Positions 41,728 through 52,381 of a stretch of 64,000 bases of DNA are shown piece by piece. How positions within the stretch are numbered: the first letter of the stretch is position 1; every line of letters starts with the position of its first letter. The stretch spans positions 186,001 through 250,000 of the forward strand of contig NZ_JAJNCY010000005.1 in the NCBI RefSeq assembly GCF_021026335.1. The letters run 5' to 3'. Origin of the DNA: Rhizobium sp. C1. GTDB lineage: Bacteria > Pseudomonadota > Alphaproteobacteria > Rhizobiales > Rhizobiaceae. The position numbers were made by a program, and so were the translations under genes. The notes below the pieces were generated by a model. It ran no database searches. It worked only from the letters and a program-made list of their open reading frames with translations, and was not told the origin of the DNA.

Positions 41728-43974
41728 ATGCGCAATACCTCGCTTTTCAACGACAACTGGATCTTTGCTGCCGGCTTCGACAAGGCAGCCGCCGGTTCCC
41801 CGCTCAAGGGTGAAACCGTGCGCCTGCCGCATAATGCGCTGGATCTGCCGCTGAACTACTTCGACGAAAAGGGCTATCAAAAGCCCTTCACCTACCAGAA
41901 GGTCATCGCCTGGTCGCCGGAGTTCGAAGGCAAGGACGTTTCGGTCGTCTTCGACGGCGCCATGGCCGATGCCGTCGTCTATGTGAATGGCACGGAAGTC
42001 GTTGCCCACAAGGACGGCTACACGCCCTTCGAGGCGCGCCTGACGGGTCATCTCAAGCCGGGCGATAACCTGATCACCGTGAAGATCGACGGGTCCGAAA
42101 ACCCGGAAATCCCGCCTTTCGGCGGCCGGATCGACTATCTTACCTATGCCGGCATCTATCGCGATGCCTGGCTGAAGATTGCAAGCCCCGTCTCGATCGA
42201 GAACATCAAGATCGAAACGCCGGTGGCGCTCGCTGAGAACAAGTCGGTCACCGCCCGCGTCGACCTGCGCGCCGCTTCTAGCCTGGCGCTCGAAGGCACG
42301 CTCACGTTGTCGCTCAAGTCCTCCGACGGCAAGGTCATCGCCTCGACGGAAAAGACGGTCTCCGGCGCTTCCGAAATCGTCTCCTTCACCGACATGGCCG
42401 GCCTCTCGATCTGGGAGCCGGAAAACCCGGTTCTCTACACGATCGAGGCCGTTCTCGTCACCGCCAGCGGCACCGACAACCTCTCCTCGAACTTCGGCTT
42501 CCGCACCGCGCAGTTCACGCCGGAAGGCTTCTTCCTCAACGGCAAGCCGCTGAAGATCCGCGGCCTCAACCGTCACCAATCCTGGCCCTATACCGGCTAT
42601 GCGATGGGCAAACGCGCGCAGGAGCGCGACGCCGAGATCCTGAAATACGATCTCAAGTGCAATCTCGTGCGCACCTCGCATTATCCGCAGTCGCCCTGGT
42701 TCCTCGACCATTGCGATCGCATCGGCCTTCTCGTGTTCGAGGAAATCCCCGGCTGGCAGCATATCGGCGGCAAGGACTGGCAGGCCGAGAGCGTGAAGAA
42801 TGTCGAGCGGATGATCCGCCGCGACTGGAACCACCCCTCGATCATCATGTGGGGCGTGCGCATCAACGAGTCGCAGGACAATCACGACTTCTATGTCGAG
42901 ACCAACAAGACCGCGCGCGCGCTCGATCCGACCCGCCAGACCGGCGGCGTGCGCTACATCACCGACAGCGAATTCCTCGAAGACGTCTTCACCATGAACG
43001 ACTTCGTGCTGGGTTCGGAAGAAATGCCGGGCGCCAACCGCGGCCGCATTCCGCTGCGCGACCAGCAGGAATGCACGGGCCTGAAGCAGAAGGTACCCTA
43101 TATCATCACCGAATTCGGCGGCCACATGTATCCGACGAAGCGGCATGACCAGGAACAGCGCCAGGCCGAACACGTCACCCGCCACCTGCAGGTGCTGAAC
43201 GCCATGTATGGCGATCCGTCGATTTCGGGCGCCATCGGCTGGTGCATGTTCGACTACAACACGCACAAGGACTTCGGCTCCGGCGACCGCATCTGCCATC
43301 ACGGCGTGATGGACATCTTCCGCGAACCGAAATTCGCCGCTTACGCCTACAAGAGCCAGTGCGAACCGTCCGACGAAGTCGTCATGCAGCCGGCCTCCTT
43401 CTGGGCGCGCGGCGAGCGCAATATCGGCGGCATCCTGCCGCTGATCGTGCTGACCAACTGCGACGAGATCGAAATCGCCTATGGCTCGGGCATCCGCAAG
43501 CGCGTCGGTCCGGATCGCGAACGCTTCCCGCATCTGCCGCATCCGCCGGTCGTCATCGACCACCGCCATTTCTCCAAGGACGAACTCGGCCTCTGGGGCA
43601 TGGAATGGCAGCCGGGCGAACTGATCGGCTTCATCGGCGGCAAGGAAGTCGCCCGCATGAACATGGTGGCGGACCCGGTCCCGGCCAAGCTCGAAGTCGT
43701 CGCCGACGACCAGACGCTGCCGGCTGCCACCAAGGATCAGGTCCGCTTCATCGTCCGCGCGCTCGACCAGGCCGGCAATATCCTGCCCTTCCTGGATGAG
43801 CCGGTGCATGTCGAAGTCACGGGCAGCGCCAAGCTGCTCGGCCCGGAGACCATCATTCTCACGGGCGGAACGACCGGCTTTTGGATCGAATCGACCGGGA
43901 CAACGGGTGCCGTGAGCGTGAAGGTTTCTTCGCCGCGCTTTGCGACGCAGACCCTGTCACTGACGGCCGTCTAA
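41728..43974 (+). CDS. lacZ: Glycoside hydrolase family 2 beta-galactosidase
   Basis: This 748-aa enzyme hydrolyses beta-galactosides such as lactose. Residues ~1-150 are the sugar-binding jelly roll (ETVRLPHNALDLPLNYFDEKG), ~155-260 the immunoglobulin-like domain, and the TIM barrel starts near LKIRGLNRHQSWPYTGYAMG. The acid/base Glu is in IMWGVRINESQDN and the nucleophile in YIITEFGGHMYP. Extra C-terminal domains follow. It has no signal peptide, so it acts in the cytoplasm after uptake. A longer open frame reaching back to 41314 overlaps lacG and was rejected. Confidence 0.9.
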   Translation: MRNTSLFNDNWIFAAGFDKAAAGSPLKGETVRLPHNALDLPLNYFDEKGYQKPFTYQKVIAWSPEFEGKDVSVVFDGAMADAVVYVNGTEVVAHKDGYTPFEARLTGHLKPGDNLITVKIDGSENPEIPPFGGRIDYLTYAGIYRDAWLKIASPVSIENIKIETPVALAENKSVTARVDLRAASSLALEGTLTLSLKSSDGKVIASTEKTVSGASEIVSFTDMAGLSIWEPENPVLYTIEAVLVTASGTDNLSSNFGFRTAQFTPEGFFLNGKPLKIRGLNRHQSWPYTGYAMGKRAQERDAEILKYDLKCNLVRTSHYPQSPWFLDHCDRIGLLVFEEIPGWQHIGGKDWQAESVKNVERMIRRDWNHPSIIMWGVRINESQDNHDFYVETNKTARALDPTRQTGGVRYITDSEFLEDVFTMNDFVLGSEEMPGANRGRIPLRDQQECTGLKQKVPYIITEFGGHMYPTKRHDQEQRQAEHVTRHLQVLNAMYGDPSISGAIGWCMFDYNTHKDFGSGDRICHHGVMDIFREPKFAAYAYKSQCEPSDEVVMQPASFWARGERNIGGILPLIVLTNCDEIEIAYGSGIRKRVGPDRERFPHLPHPPVVIDHRHFSKDELGLWGMEWQPGELIGFIGGKEVARMNMVADPVPAKLEVVADDQTLPAATKDQVRFIVRALDQAGNILPFLDEPVHVEVTGSAKLLGPETIILTGGTTGFWIESTGTTGAVSVKVSSPRFATQTLSLTAV

Positions 43975-43984
43975 GGGGGGCACC

Positions 43985-45064
<1,080 letters not shown>

Positions 45065-45102
45065 GCGGCCTCAGCGGGGATAATTTCCGTTCTGCCGTGT
45101 GG

Positions 45103-45236
45103 CCCCCTCACCCCGCCTCCGCTTCCGCTCGGCGGACCTCTCCCCGGTGGGGCGAGGAGGTCCCGAGAGGCTGCGGCTTGCCCGCTTCTCCCCGCCGGGG
45201 AGAAGATGCCGGCAGGCAGATGAGGGGGCTCGCCGC
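45103..45236. repeat. Rhizobial intergenic palindromic repeat, copy 2 (CCCCTCACCCC type)
   Basis: This ~134-bp element has the same blocks as 1115-1246: CCCCTCACCCCGCCTCCGCT, then CTCTCCCCGGTGGGGCGAG, then TTCTCCCCGCCGGGGAGAA and a TGAGGGGGCTCGCCGC end. It lies after lacK and before an SDR gene. It probably marks the end of the lactose operon. Confidence 0.75.
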
Positions 45237-45360
45237 AAATGCAAACGACTGTTCAAGCGTCCCATAACCCCAGCCGGACGCAAATTATTTTCAGACTTGC
45301 GCACCCAACCCCAAGCCTTCATGACTTCGCTCCAACGATAGCCACAAGCGGGAGGATACG

Positions 45361-46143
45361 ATGACGGCGACATTCGATTGGGCAAAGGCATTCTCGCTCG
45401 AGGGCAAGCGGGCGCTGGTCACGGGTGGAGCGGCCGGCATCGGCCAGGCGATTGCTGTGGCGCTCGCTGCCTCCGGCGCAGACGTCGCCTTCACCACCCA
45501 TTCGCGCCCCGGCGATGAAACCGCCGCAGCCATCGCTGCCCACGGCCGCAAGGCGAAGGACGTCCATGCCGATCTCGGCGCGCTCGACGCCGCCGGTGCT
45601 GAAGCGCTGATCGAGAAGCTTGAGGCCGACTTCGGCGGCATCGACATTCTTGTCAACAATGCCGGCATCATCCGCCGCGCCGATCTGCCCGTGCATAGCG
45701 AGGAAGACTGGCGCGCGGTGCTTTCCACCAATCTCGATTCCGTCTGGTTCCTGTCGCAGGCCGCCTCCCGCCGCATGCAGGACCGCAAACACGGGCGCAT
45801 CATCAACATCGCCTCGCTGCTCTCCTTCCAGGGCGGCATCCGCGTTCCGGGCTACACGGCCTCGAAGCATGCCGTCGCCGGGCTGACGAAGGCACTCGCC
45901 AACGAGCTGGCCCCGCATGGCGTGACGGTCAATTCCATCGCGCCCGGATATATCGCCACCGACAACACGACCGCGCTGCGCGCCGATCCGGACCGCTCGC
46001 GCCAGATCCTCGAGCGCATCCCCGCCGGTCGCTGGGGCGAGGCCTCCGACATCGCCGGCACCGCCGTTTTCCTGGCGTCGCCGGCCGCCAATTACGTGAC
46101 CGGCGCGATCCTCAATGTCGATGGCGGCTGGCTGGCACGCTGA
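45361..46143 (+). CDS. Short-chain dehydrogenase/reductase (KduD-like layout)
   Basis: This 260-aa classical SDR has the Rossmann motif TGGAAGIGQAIA near residue 20, the NNAGI motif near 100 and YTASKHAVAGLTKALANELA with catalytic Tyr/Lys near 162. The opening [13 protein letters not shown] and the closing AVFLASPAANYVTGAILNVDGG are typical of KduD and gluconate 5-dehydrogenases, but the substrate cannot be fixed. The ATG follows GGGAGG. Its stop is 2 bp from the 3' end of the convergent CoA ligase gene. Confidence 0.83.
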   Translation: MTATFDWAKAFSLEGKRALVTGGAAGIGQAIAVALAASGADVAFTTHSRPGDETAAAIAAHGRKAKDVHADLGALDAAGAEALIEKLEADFGGIDILVNNAGIIRRADLPVHSEEDWRAVLSTNLDSVWFLSQAASRRMQDRKHGRIINIASLLSFQGGIRVPGYTASKHAVAGLTKALANELAPHGVTVNSIAPGYIATDNTTALRADPDRSRQILERIPAGRWGEASDIAGTAVFLASPAANYVTGAILNVDGGWLAR

Positions 46144-46145
46144 TT

Positions 46146-47774
46146 TCAGCCCGCGGGCTGCTTGAGCCGGAAGCGCTGGATCTTGCCGGATTCCGTTTTC
46201 GGCAATTCCTTCACGAACTCGATGGCGCGCGGATATTTATAGGGCGCGATCGTCGCCTTGACATGCAGCTGCAGGAGCTCCACGGTCGGCTCAGCCGGGA
46301 TCGCCTGTTCGGCCAGAACGACATAGGCCTTGACGATCTGCCCGCGGGCTTCGTCGGCCACGCCGATCACCGCGCATTCCTTCACATAGGGATGAGCCAG
46401 CAGCGCCGCCTCGACTTCCGGCCCGGCTATGTTGTAGCCGGCCGAAACGATCATGTCGTCGTTGCGGGCTGCGAAGTGGAAATAGCCGTCCTCATCCTGA
46501 ATGAAGGCATCGCCGGTGACGTTCCAGCCGTCGCTGACATAGTCCGTCTGGCGATAATCCGCGAGATAGCGGCAGCCGACAGGGCCACGCACGGCAAGCC
46601 GCCCGACAGTCCCGCGTGGAACCTCGTTCATGGCCTCGTCCACCACCTTCGCCTCATAGCCCGTCAGCGGCTTGCCGGTGCAGCCGGGCTTGTAGTCGGT
46701 GAGCCGGTTCGAGATGAAGATATGCAGCATCTCGGTTGCGCCGATGCCGTCCAGGATCGGCTTGCCGGTCCGCTTGACCCATTCGTCGAAAACCGGCGCG
46801 GGTAGCGTTTCGCCAGCCGAAACCGCAATGCGTAGCGAGGAGAGATCGACGCCCTCGTTCATCGCCGAGAGCATGGCCCGATAGGCGGTCGGTGCGGTGA
46901 AGCAGATCGTCGCCTTGTACTTGCGGATGATCTCGATGAGGTTCGGCGGCGTGGCGTTTTCAATCAGGGCCGCGCAGGCCCCGAAGCGCAGCGGGAAGAT
47001 GGCGAGGCCGCCCAGCCCGAAGGTGAAGGCGAGCGGTGGCGAGCCGACGAAGATATCGTCGGGCTGAACATCGAGCACTTCGCGCGCATAGGCATCGGCA
47101 ATGATGAGCAGATCGCGATGGAAATGCATCGTTGCCTTGGGGATGCCCGTCGAACCGGAGGTGAAGCCGAGCAGCGCGACATCGTCGCGGCCGGTCTTCA
47201 CGGCCTTGAATTGCACCGGCTTCTCGAGCGCCGCACGGTCCAACTCGGCATCGTGATTGGCGGTGCCGTCAAAGCCGATGACCTTGGTGAGAAACGCGTT
47301 TTCCTTGGCGCAGGCGATCATGTCTTCCATGAGCCGCGTGTCGCATAGCGCCATCTCGATTTCCGCCTTGTCGACGATCTTGGCGAGTTCCGCAGCGCGC
47401 AGCATGGGCATGGTGTTGACGACAATGCCACCCGCCTTGGTCACGGCGAGCCAGCAGGCAACCATGGCCGGATTGTTGGCGGAGCGGATCAGCACCCGCA
47501 TGCCCGGCTTCAGGCCGAAATCCTCAACCAGTGCATTGGCAAGCCGGTTGGTCCAGTCGGTGAGTTCCTTGTAGGTGCGGCGACGGCCGTTGCCGATCAG
47601 CGCCATGCGGTCGCCGAAGCCGCGCTCTACCATGCGGTCGGTCAGTTCTTCGGCCGCGTTGAGCCATTCCGGATAGTCGAAACCGGTCAGGTCGATGGCT
47701 GGCCAAAGCTCGGCCGGCGGCAGGTTGTCACGCGCAAATGTGTCGGCAAGGCCGGTGGGTCCCAGTGCTGTCAT
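46146..47774 (-). CDS. Aromatic acid-CoA ligase (AMP-binding; benzoate/2-aminobenzoate-CoA ligase-like)
   Basis: This 542-aa ANL-superfamily enzyme activates a carboxylic acid as AMP ester and then CoA thioester. The AMP-binding loop is LLGFTSGSTGIPKATMHFHR near residue 185. Further motifs are DGIGATEMLHIF, RNDDMIVSAGYNIAGPEVEA and the C-terminal catalytic Lys region PKTESGKIQRFRL. The LAFTFGLGGLAIFPLRFGA stretch recalls benzoate and aminobenzoate CoA ligases; the acid is not proven. The ATG at 47774 follows GGAGAG. A deleted and frameshifted second copy lies at 54882-55343. Confidence 0.82.
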   Translation of the reverse strand: MTALGPTGLADTFARDNLPPAELWPAIDLTGFDYPEWLNAAEELTDRMVERGFGDRMALIGNGRRRTYKELTDWTNRLANALVEDFGLKPGMRVLIRSANNPAMVACWLAVTKAGGIVVNTMPMLRAAELAKIVDKAEIEMALCDTRLMEDMIACAKENAFLTKVIGFDGTANHDAELDRAALEKPVQFKAVKTGRDDVALLGFTSGSTGIPKATMHFHRDLLIIADAYAREVLDVQPDDIFVGSPPLAFTFGLGGLAIFPLRFGACAALIENATPPNLIEIIRKYKATICFTAPTAYRAMLSAMNEGVDLSSLRIAVSAGETLPAPVFDEWVKRTGKPILDGIGATEMLHIFISNRLTDYKPGCTGKPLTGYEAKVVDEAMNEVPRGTVGRLAVRGPVGCRYLADYRQTDYVSDGWNVTGDAFIQDEDGYFHFAARNDDMIVSAGYNIAGPEVEAALLAHPYVKECAVIGVADEARGQIVKAYVVLAEQAIPAEPTVELLQLHVKATIAPYKYPRAIEFVKELPKTESGKIQRFRLKQPAG

Positions 47775-48000
47775 TGTTCCACTCTCCAATTTGTTTCTGG
47801 ATTTATTGGTATTGATTTCTTGGCTCCGGTCCGCAGGCCGCGAGCATCGTCGTCTCTTCGGACGACCTGTCCTTTCATAAAACTGCGCCCATTTGGATAT
47901 TATTTCAAGCTTGAAATATTACCCTGGATCGGTACCGGAATGGGATGCTCTTGGGCAGGAGCAGCGACCGCAAGGACCGTCGCTCCTGCCGATCTCAGGA

Positions 48001-49215
48001 TCACACCGCGACGGCTGCCTGCCGTGCGTTCTTCACGAAAAGCAGCAGGAGCAGGATGGCAGCAGCTGCCGGAACGGCGGCCGCGAGCACGATCTGTTGC
48101 GGCGGCCAGCCGAAGGCGAGCACCGCACCGCCGATGCCGGGTCCGACAATGGAGCCAATGCGGCCCATGGCGGCGGCCCAACCGATGCCGGTGGTCCTCA
48201 GCGCCCCTGGATAGATGGTGACGGCAAGGGCGCTCTGGGCAACGCAGCAGGGGATGAACCCGACGCCCATAAGAATGACGAGCGGCATGATCGCCCCGAC
48301 CGAAATCCCTGCAAGTCCGAAGACGGCAATCCCGGCAAGACCGATGACGGCCGCGACCAGCAGTGTTATCGCCGTCTGCACCCGCGCCGACAGGAAGATC
48401 AGCAACAGGTCGCCGACCAGCCCGCCCATCGAGAAGGCGGCAGCGATGGCCGGCGCCTTCTCGGGCGGAAGGCCCATCTGCAGCGCCAGCGTCGGCATCC
48501 ACGAGATCAGCGCATAGGCAATGACGAAGACGAGGAAGGCAAAGAGCCAGAGGGTGACCGTGGCGCTCGCCATGCCGTTGCCGAAGAGAGCGGACACCGC
48601 ATTGCCGTCCTGGACCGGACGTGCCTTTGCCGCACCGTCACGGATGGCGCTCGCAATCCACGGCAGGAGAAGAAGCGGCAGGATGCCGCCCGCAATGAAG
48701 ACGCCCTTCCAGCCGAAATGCGCCATCAGAGGCCCGCCGGCAATGCCGGCCAGGACGCCGCCGGCGGAGATGCCGGTGGCGATGATCATGGCGGCCATGG
48801 CGCTTTTCGGACCGGGCATCAGATCGGCGGCTCTCGCGATGGCGATCGGCAATGCGCCGCCAAGACCCAGTGCCGTGACGAAGCGAAGGACGGTCAGGCT
48901 CGTCACGTCACCTGCCAGGACGGTGGCCAGCGAACCGAGCCCGAAGACCACGACGCTGGCCAGCGCCATGGCGCGCGCGCCGAAGCGCAAGGCCAGCGGC
49001 CCGCAGGCCATATAGCCGACGACCGCACCGACGCTGGTTGCCAGGAATGTCGGCACCATGGCGGCGGGCGCAATACCCCAATCCTTGGCAAGGATCGGCG
49101 CAACGAAGGTGATCGCGATCGTGTCGAAACCGTCGAGCGTCACGATCAGGAAGCACAGGAGCATCGTGGTGAACACGCTGCCCCCGCTGGTTGTTGGATT
49201 GTCATTCGTCTGCAT
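48001..49215 (-). CDS. Major facilitator transporter, aromatic acid:H+ symporter (AAHS) type
   Basis: This 404-aa protein has about twelve membrane helices. The first helix holds TLDGFDTIAITFVAPILAKD, the Asp-Gly-Phe-Asp signature of the AAHS group (PcaK, BenK and relatives). The family imports protonated aromatic acids. With the CoA ligase and esterase genes on the same strand it suggests uptake and activation of an aromatic acid or its ester. It lies 226 bp upstream of the ligase gene and 32 bp downstream of the esterase gene. Confidence 0.87.
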   Translation of the reverse strand: MQTNDNPTTSGGSVFTTMLLCFLIVTLDGFDTIAITFVAPILAKDWGIAPAAMVPTFLATSVGAVVGYMACGPLALRFGARAMALASVVVFGLGSLATVLAGDVTSLTVLRFVTALGLGGALPIAIARAADLMPGPKSAMAAMIIATGISAGGVLAGIAGGPLMAHFGWKGVFIAGGILPLLLLPWIASAIRDGAAKARPVQDGNAVSALFGNGMASATVTLWLFAFLVFVIAYALISWMPTLALQMGLPPEKAPAIAAAFSMGGLVGDLLLIFLSARVQTAITLLVAAVIGLAGIAVFGLAGISVGAIMPLVILMGVGFIPCCVAQSALAVTIYPGALRTTGIGWAAAMGRIGSIVGPGIGGAVLAFGWPPQQIVLAAAVPAAAAILLLLLFVKNARQAAVAV

Positions 49216-49247
49216 GTCATTCCCCTCTCTGTTTTTTTTGAATGACG

Positions 49248-50729
49248 TCAGATGCTTGCGTAGGCTTGCACCCTCCGGTCGAAATGAAGTCTCGTGCCGT
49301 TTTCGCCATATTGCGGCCAGGCCGGCAGTCCCTCGCCCTCGGGCGAACCCGCGTGAACGAATGTCATCAATGCTGTCTGGAAAGTGCGCGAGAGATCCTG
49401 CAATTCAGCGAGATCGGCACCTGCAATCGAGGCCGCGCCGGCACCGATCCAGGTTTCGACATTGCCGAACAGGAAAGGCAGATCGAGGCAGTGGCAAGCT
49501 CCCAGACCCGGACGCAAGGACTGCCAGTCGAACTGGTACATGTAGGATTTCGCACCATGACGGCCTTGCGCAGCGGCGAACTCGGCGCTCAGGTGATTGA
49601 AAGCTTCGTCACCGCGAAGGTCGGCGAGAATTGCGCCGGGATGGGCCGGCGCGCGGCGGCTCTTCGCCACGGCCAGCGCATGTTCGGCACCGTCGCCGAA
49701 CACCCGCACGAATTCGGCCTTCAGCTGCTCGTCCGTGAAGTTGGCGAACAACGGATTGCCCAGCGCGAAGGAACCGTATTCCTCGCGGGTGATCCCGATG
49801 ATGGTATCGCACCAGGAACCTTCACCGTCGATGATCGCGTCGATCGGGTCGCGCTTGATGAGATCGCCGTCGATCACCGGCATGAATGGCGGAGCGACAT
49901 CGCCCGGAACAGGCGAAGCTTGCGGCTTCTGCTGCAGGAGACGCAACGCCTCCATGAAACGGTCCGCTGCGATTGTCCGCATAGGCTCCAGATTGGCGGG
50001 GTCATAGCCCAGAACTTCGAGCATGCCGCGCGCGACCGGCGGAGCATCCTCGGCCTTGCGAAGCCGCAGACCCAGCGGCGCACTCATGAGGATCGCGCGC
50101 TTGAATAGCCCCTTGCAGGCCGGATTCGCCAGCATGACGGCGATGCTGAAACCGCCGGCGGACTGACCCGAAATGGTGATCTCGTCCGGATTGCCCCCGA
50201 AAGCACCGATCGCCTGACCGATCCATTTGAGCGCGGCGATCTGGTCGTGAATCCCGAGATTGGTTGGCGCAAAGCCAGGTTGTGACAGAAAGCCGAGCGG
50301 TCCGAGGCGATAGTTGATATTGACGACCACACAGCCGCTATTCTTCGCCAGGAGCGCGCCGTCGTAGCAGGGCAACGAGCCGCCGCCCGTCATGAAGGCA
50401 CCGCCATGGACGAAGACGAGAACCGGCACCGAGGCGTCCGGTGCCACCGGCGACCAGATCTCGAGATGCAGACAATCCTCATCGAGCGTCATGGGATAGA
50501 CGCCCATCACCGCATCGAGACGCGAGGGCAGTTGCGGAGCAACGAACCCGGTTTGGGAGGCTTCCAGCGGGCCGCTCCAATGAAGCGGCTCGCCCGGAAG
50601 CTGATACCGGCGTTCGCCTGAGATGGGCCGGGCATAGGGAACCCGGTGGAATGCGGCAACACCATCGCGCTTGACGCCCTTGAGAGCACCAAAGGGGGTT
50701 TCGAGAATGATTTCGTTTGTCATCAGCAT
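49248..50729 (-). CDS. Type B carboxylesterase
   Basis: This 493-aa alpha/beta hydrolase of the carboxylesterase type B family has the nucleophile elbow ISGQSAGGFSIAVML near residue 190, the oxyanion segment VFVHGGAFMTGGGS, the acidic residue in GITREEYGSF and the catalytic His in GACHCLDLPFLFG near 405. It has no signal peptide, so it acts on imported esters. ATG codons at 50729 and 50723 are both possible. It is divergent from the LysR pseudogene at 50832, whose intact paralogue probably once controlled this promoter. Confidence 0.87.
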   Translation of the reverse strand: MLMTNEIILETPFGALKGVKRDGVAAFHRVPYARPISGERRYQLPGEPLHWSGPLEASQTGFVAPQLPSRLDAVMGVYPMTLDEDCLHLEIWSPVAPDASVPVLVFVHGGAFMTGGGSLPCYDGALLAKNSGCVVVNINYRLGPLGFLSQPGFAPTNLGIHDQIAALKWIGQAIGAFGGNPDEITISGQSAGGFSIAVMLANPACKGLFKRAILMSAPLGLRLRKAEDAPPVARGMLEVLGYDPANLEPMRTIAADRFMEALRLLQQKPQASPVPGDVAPPFMPVIDGDLIKRDPIDAIIDGEGSWCDTIIGITREEYGSFALGNPLFANFTDEQLKAEFVRVFGDGAEHALAVAKSRRAPAHPGAILADLRGDEAFNHLSAEFAAAQGRHGAKSYMYQFDWQSLRPGLGACHCLDLPFLFGNVETWIGAGAASIAGADLAELQDLSRTFQTALMTFVHAGSPEGEGLPAWPQYGENGTRLHFDRRVQAYASI

Positions 50730-50831
50730 GAGCGTGATCCATCCGTTTCAGCGTTGAGGAAAATAATAGCTGCATTTTCCCGCAATGGCGTTCTATATTC
50801 GGGACGCTATCGTCCATATTTAGAGACGAAT

Positions 50832-51215
50832 ACGAACGGCCTTGACGACATGTATCTGTTTCGAAAGGTTTTGGAATCCGGCGGACTTGCGGCCGCCGCG
50901 AGACTTTTGGGGGGCACCAAGTCGAATCTCGCCCGCCGGGTCGCCGAGCTGGCAACACGGCTTGGACTGCCGCCCTATCACCGTGACAGCCGGAACTTCG
51001 GGATCACTAATTTCGGATCGGAATACGACCAGCGCTGCGTGCGGCTGGCGAATGAGGCCGACAAGGTGGTGCGTAAGGCCGACATGCGCGGAGGCTTCTA
51101 CGTCATCGCCGGCGAACGCACTCGCCTTGCCCTCGAGTATCGGGGCGAGTTGGGCGAGATCGCCTTCGATTTTCCTGTCGATGTGAAAGTGCGTGATGGT
51201 GCGTACGCGGCGTAA
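50832..51215 (+). pseudogene. LysR-family regulator pseudogene (degraded paralogue of 55415-56314)
   Basis: The frame reads NGLDDMYLFRKVLESGG and continues through RRVAELATRLGLPPYHRDSR and FGSEYDQRCVRLANEADKV, closely matching the intact regulator. The start codon is lost: ACG at 50832 replaces ATG. After about residue 80 the similarity stops and an unrelated run to a TAA at 51213-51215 follows, so the whole effector domain is missing. Upstream bases from 50761 (AAATAATAGCTGC) also match the intact copy, including a decayed operator palindrome. It is a partial duplication that has decayed. Confidence 0.8.
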
Positions 51216-51352
51216 CGGGGCTTCGCGTCGCCGATGCCTCGAGCATGCCAAGCCTCGTCAGCGGCAATACGCAGGCTGCGACCGCCGTGATTGGCGAAAA
51301 AGCGCCAGGCCTGTCCTGGGCGTCAATGCGCGAGCGGCTGCTAATGGCCTGA
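51197..51352 (+). pseudogene. 3' remnant of a GMC-family oxidoreductase gene
   Basis: One frame reads VRGVTGLRVADASSMPSLVS and then GNTQAATAVIGEKA before a short tail and TGA at 51350-51352. This is the characteristic C-terminal end of glucose-methanol-choline oxidoreductases such as choline dehydrogenase. No N-terminal FAD-binding part exists nearby; upstream is LysR-pseudogene sequence. The tail overlaps the end of the convergent AraC gene by 12 bp. Confidence 0.72.
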
Positions 51353-52381
51353 TGCCGTTTCACGCGCGCGCCTTCGATAGGTGCTCGGCGCAAGGCCGGT
51401 CCACCGCTTGAAGGCCTGCGAGAAGCTGGAGAGATCGCTGAAGCCGAGTTGTTCGGCGATCTCGCCAACGGTGAGCGTTTCGTCGGCAAGCAGCGTCTCC
51501 GCCCGGAGGCGCCGGCCCTCGGCTGAGAGCGCTCGAAAGGTCGTGCCCTCGGCCTGAAGCCGGCGTTTCAGCGTACGCTCGCTCAGATTGGCGAGCCGGG
51601 CGAAGTCGGTCAGGCTGCCGGGCGGCCTTTCGGCATAGGCGCTGCGATAGCGAAAGGACACGGCACCCGTCTTCAGGCCGCGTTTCTGCTGTTCCAGGCG
51701 CTGGCGGCACATGGATTCCGTCAGTGCCGCAGTCACGGGGTTAGCCTGAGGCAGAGGGCGATCGAGATAGGTTTTGCCGATGACAATGCAATTGCGCGCG
51801 GCACCCGTATTGATCGGAGTACCGAAAACGGGAGGCAAGGCCGCAAAACCGTTCAGATCGCGAGGCGCAGCTCTCATGTCGAAGCCGAGCAGCTCAGGTT
51901 CATCACCCAGGTTCTCGCGCATCAGAAGTGTGGCGGCCACCATGTCGCGGGCCACGACAAAATCCCGCACATCGACGGGCAAGTCGGGTTCATCGAAGGA
52001 AAGGACGCCATGATCGGCATATTCCTGGAACGAAATCGCGGTGAAAGCATGGGTCAGCGGCAGGAAACGCATGGCAAATTCGAGCGCGTCGCGCCCGGTC
52101 GCCCGGCTCAGAAGCGCCAGCCCCCATATTCCATAGGTGGCGAAATGGAATTCAAGGCCCGCATCAATGCCCAGTCGGACCGGATCGCCCAGCGCCTTCA
52201 CGAGATTCGTCAGAACGCGCAATTCCTGCGCAGCGGCAATCTCGATGTCGGGCGAGCGCAGCGCAGCTTGCGTGATCCGGCTACCGGTCAGAAGGTCGGC
52301 CGTCGACAGGCCGCGCCGGTTGCCGAATTCGACCAGCACGAGAACGCCTGCAGGGCTGCGGGGATAGTTCCAGAATTCCAT
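51341..52381 (-). CDS. AraC-family transcriptional regulator (Arabinose_bd-type N-terminus)
   Basis: This ~346-aa regulator has an N-terminal domain of the type found in OruR/ArgR-like AraC proteins (SPAGVLVLVEFGNRRGLSTA) and a C-terminal double helix-turn-helix: LTDFARLANLSERTLKRRLQ, then VGEIAEQLGFSDLSSFSQAF and KRWTGLAPSTYRRRA. The ATG at 52381 was chosen because family homology starts there; an ATG at 52426 would add 15 residues. It is divergent from the aldehyde dehydrogenase gene, its likely target. The effector may be an aromatic alcohol or aldehyde, inferred only from context. Confidence 0.82.
   Translation of the reverse strand: MEFWNYPRSPAGVLVLVEFGNRRGLSTADLLTGSRITQAALRSPDIEIAAAQELRVLTNLVKALGDPVRLGIDAGLEFHFATYGIWGLALLSRATGRDALEFAMRFLPLTHAFTAISFQEYADHGVLSFDEPDLPVDVRDFVVARDMVAATLLMRENLGDEPELLGFDMRAAPRDLNGFAALPPVFGTPINTGAARNCIVIGKTYLDRPLPQANPVTAALTESMCRQRLEQQKRGLKTGAVSFRYRSAYAERPPGSLTDFARLANLSERTLKRRLQAEGTTFRALSAEGRRLRAETLLADETLTVGEIAEQLGFSDLSSFSQAFKRWTGLAPSTYRRRARETASGH

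Noticed and set aside
41602-43809. 735-codon minus-strand open frame
   Set aside because: Antisense to the beta-galactosidase gene, which has catalytic motifs on the plus strand.
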